A stretch of 64,000 nucleotides of DNA from Paraburkholderia polaris. Lineage in GTDB: Bacteria > Pseudomonadota > Gammaproteobacteria > Burkholderiales > Burkholderiaceae. A program made the position numbers and the translations under genes. This document shows, piece after piece, positions 62,696 to 64,000 of this stretch. The notes beneath the pieces are model-generated. The model searched no databases. It saw nothing but the letters and a program-made list of their open reading frames with translations, and had not been told where the DNA came from. Positions within the stretch are counted from its first letter, which is position 1. Every line of letters starts with the position of its first letter. Where the stretch lies: positions 171,372-235,371 of the forward strand of contig NZ_JABBGJ010000007.1 in assembly GCF_012927345.1 (NCBI RefSeq), given 5' to 3'.

Positions 62696-63562
62696 TTATT
62701 GGGTCGTCGCAGCAGCTTGCGTTGCCGTTTCCAGATAGTTCTGCTGGATCTTCTCCACATTCACGTGCAGCACGTCCACGAGGTAATGCTGCATCCCACC
62801 GTACTGCTGATCGATCACCTGCATGGCTGCGCCGATGTAATCCGGGTCTACCGCGAGCAGCGGCGCCAGGACGTCGGGCGCGACGCCGATCTTCTGCAAC
62901 TGCGCGGTTGCTTGTGCGTTGCCTGCGGCGTTGTAGCGGTTCGACTCCAGGTAGTTGGCAACCACCGTGGCGCGATCGACGCCCAGGGCGGACAGCAGCA
63001 GGACGGTCGCGAAGCCCGTGCGGTCTTTACCTGCGGTGCAGTGATAGAGCATGGTTTTGTTGTCTTCGGCGAGCTTGAGGAAGCGGGCGAATTGCGCTTG
63101 ATAGGCGCCTGGGAATTGCTGGTAAAGCGACACCATGAATTGATGCATTTGCGCGGGCGTCGAGCGCTTGAGCATGGGGATGACGGCCTCCGGCGCGAGG
63201 TTGCCGGCGAGGACCGGGTCGGCTTGCCAGGGGAATTGGGTGGCGAAAGCTTGTTCGGCGGGTTTCTTTTCGCTTTCGGCGCGGAAGTCGAGGATGACGT
63301 CCAGGTGCATTGCCTTGAGTTTTGCGATGTCGGCCGGCGTGGCGAAGGCCGGGTTGCCACTCCGGTAGAGGCGGCCGGGCTGGATTTGCCGGCCATCTGT
63401 GGTTGTTAGGCCCGCCAGGTCGCGGGTGTTCTGGATTTTTTCCATCTGGATGTAAGTGTCGGTGTTGGGTTTGCCTGTTGTGGCAGGCTGCGCTGTCGCG
63501 GTGATGGCTATTGCTGTTAGCAGGGCACCGAGTGCTGCGGTTCTATATGTTTGGAATTTCAT
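62696..63562 (-). CDS. Secreted tyrosine-protein-phosphatase-like protein
   Basis: A 288-residue protein with a signal peptide (to about TATAQ, residue 25) and a Y_phosphatase3 domain: NTRDLAGLTT, LYRSGNPAFATPAD, VILDFRAESEK and the P-loop YHCTAGKDRTGFATVLLLS (HC-x5-R). Related Listeria LipA-type enzymes dephosphorylate Tyr residues or phosphoinositides. The C-terminus is Gln/Ala-rich. It is convergent to kshA, separated by the terminator, and probably not part of the steroid pathway. Confidence 0.87.
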   Translation of the reverse strand: MKFQTYRTAALGALLTAIAITATAQPATTGKPNTDTYIQMEKIQNTRDLAGLTTTDGRQIQPGRLYRSGNPAFATPADIAKLKAMHLDVILDFRAESEKKPAEQAFATQFPWQADPVLAGNLAPEAVIPMLKRSTPAQMHQFMVSLYQQFPGAYQAQFARFLKLAEDNKTMLYHCTAGKDRTGFATVLLLSALGVDRATVVANYLESNRYNAAGNAQATAQLQKIGVAPDVLAPLLAVDPDYIGAAMQVIDQQYGGMQHYLVDVLHVNVEKIQQNYLETATQAAATTQ

Positions 63563-63666
63563 GACTGTATTTTGAATGTTCGGTTTTTTTTGCCTGCTTG
63601 GCGCTTTGTTATCTGTTTGCCTGCGGTGTTGGCCTTTCCTTGAATTGTTAGTGGTTTATTAGCGTC

Positions 63667-63702
63667 GCCCCTGTGCGGGGCAGGCACCTACTTTTCTTTG
63701 CC
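63667..63702. repeat. Burkholderia-type dispersed hairpin repeat
   Basis: GCCCCTGTGCGGGGC (63667-63681), a 5-bp stem with loop, followed by AGGCACCTACTTTTCTTTGC. I recall this hairpin-plus-tail as frequent between genes in Burkholderia-type genomes. Only one copy is in the window, so the repeat status is from memory. Confidence 0.45.
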
Positions 63703-63737
63703 GGCGGTGTGTGTCAAGGTAGTTGTCGCGTGAACCG

Positions 63738-64000
63738 TTACGCTGCGTGCTTATACATTCCGGCCGAGGCGTGGGTTCGCTCCGGGTTCAGATAGACCGC
63801 GTCTGTCAGGTGCCAGTTGCGGATGGCACCTGACCAGCGTGCGGGGTTCTGCAGGCGCGCGTCTTCGTACAGCGCACGCCGTCGGGCCAGAAGCTCGTCG
63901 GCTTCGCCGCGGTGCCGCTGCCCCGGACTCACATACTTCAGGCCGCTGTGGCAGTGCTCTTCGTTGTACCACTGCACGAAGCGCTGCACCCAGGCGCGGG
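63738..64000 (-). mobile_element. IS3-family transposase, 3' end (cut by window edge)
   Basis: The C-terminal part of an IS3-type OrfB integrase core: VQRFVQWYNEEHCHSGLKYV, PGQRHRGEADELLARRRALY. FVQWYN-E--HSGLKYV-P-QRH is the end of the rve domain that includes the final Glu region of the DDE triad. The frame stays open to the window end without a start, so the gene continues beyond 64000. Stop TAA at 63738-63740. Whether the copy is intact cannot be judged; terminal inverted repeats were not identified. Confidence 0.85.

Overview
The window is high-GC (roughly 60-65%) and dense with ATGA and TGATG gene overlaps. Its gene families (OpgC, rsbRST stressosome operon, NMT1-type ABC importer, RibB with a degenerate RibA half) and a 3' hairpin repeat ending in a CACCTACTTTTCTTTGC tail that I recall from Burkholderia-type genomes point to a Betaproteobacterium close to Paraburkholderia/Burkholderia. 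This placement is inferred from gene content and style, not from a marker gene. No rRNA, tRNA or CRISPR array was seen.

Layout. 1-6.3 kb: a TauE-type exporter, a membrane acyltransferase, OpgC, a tannase/feruloyl-esterase-like protein and a secreted Gly-rich protein. 6.9-13.1 kb: one tightly coupled signalling operon (RsbR, RsbS, RsbT, an ATPase-phosphatase fusion, a histidine kinase and a hybrid kinase/receiver protein), closed by a terminator. 13.4-15.1 kb: an ABC exporter pair. 15.5-18.2 kb: a periplasmic-binding-protein ABC importer. 18.4-24.1 kb: a decayed IS6-type transposase, a promoter with GntR-like operators, then a sugar-acid/glycerate operon (kdgT, GlcG-like, hydroxyacid reductase, glxR, pyk). 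24.1-25.8 kb: small orphan proteins.

25.4-62.6 kb is a steroid-catabolism locus. A minus-strand operon (esterase, crotonase, RibB-type flavin-precursor enzyme, SDR) diverges from a TeiR-like LuxR regulator. Then come an LLM flavoprotein, the ring-A/B genes (hsaA, kstD, hsaB, a second FAD steroid dehydrogenase, a hydroxysteroid-type SDR, kshB), fadD3, hsaC, and a long operon for C/D-ring (HIP-CoA) breakdown: ipdA, ipdB, a crotonase, ipdC, echA20, four acyl-CoA dehydrogenases, fadA6, two SDRs including ipdF, a MaoC hydratase and a second thiolase. It ends with a YCF48 protein, an RND permease and kshA. hsaD and hsaEFG are not in the window, nor are recognisable sterol side-chain genes.

The most interesting signal is a previously unlabelled operator-like box, consensus (C/T)TAGTCC-N4-(G/A)GACGATG with dyad symmetry GTCC-N4-GGAC. 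It occurs six times, only between genes of the steroid locus and its left border, and each copy has a -10-like hexamer 21-22 bp downstream. It marks the transcription units of the regulon and is a candidate site for the LuxR regulator. Tandem repeats are also unusually common inside and between the steroid genes. The right edge holds a secreted tyrosine-phosphatase-like protein and the 3' part of an IS3-family transposase running off the window.
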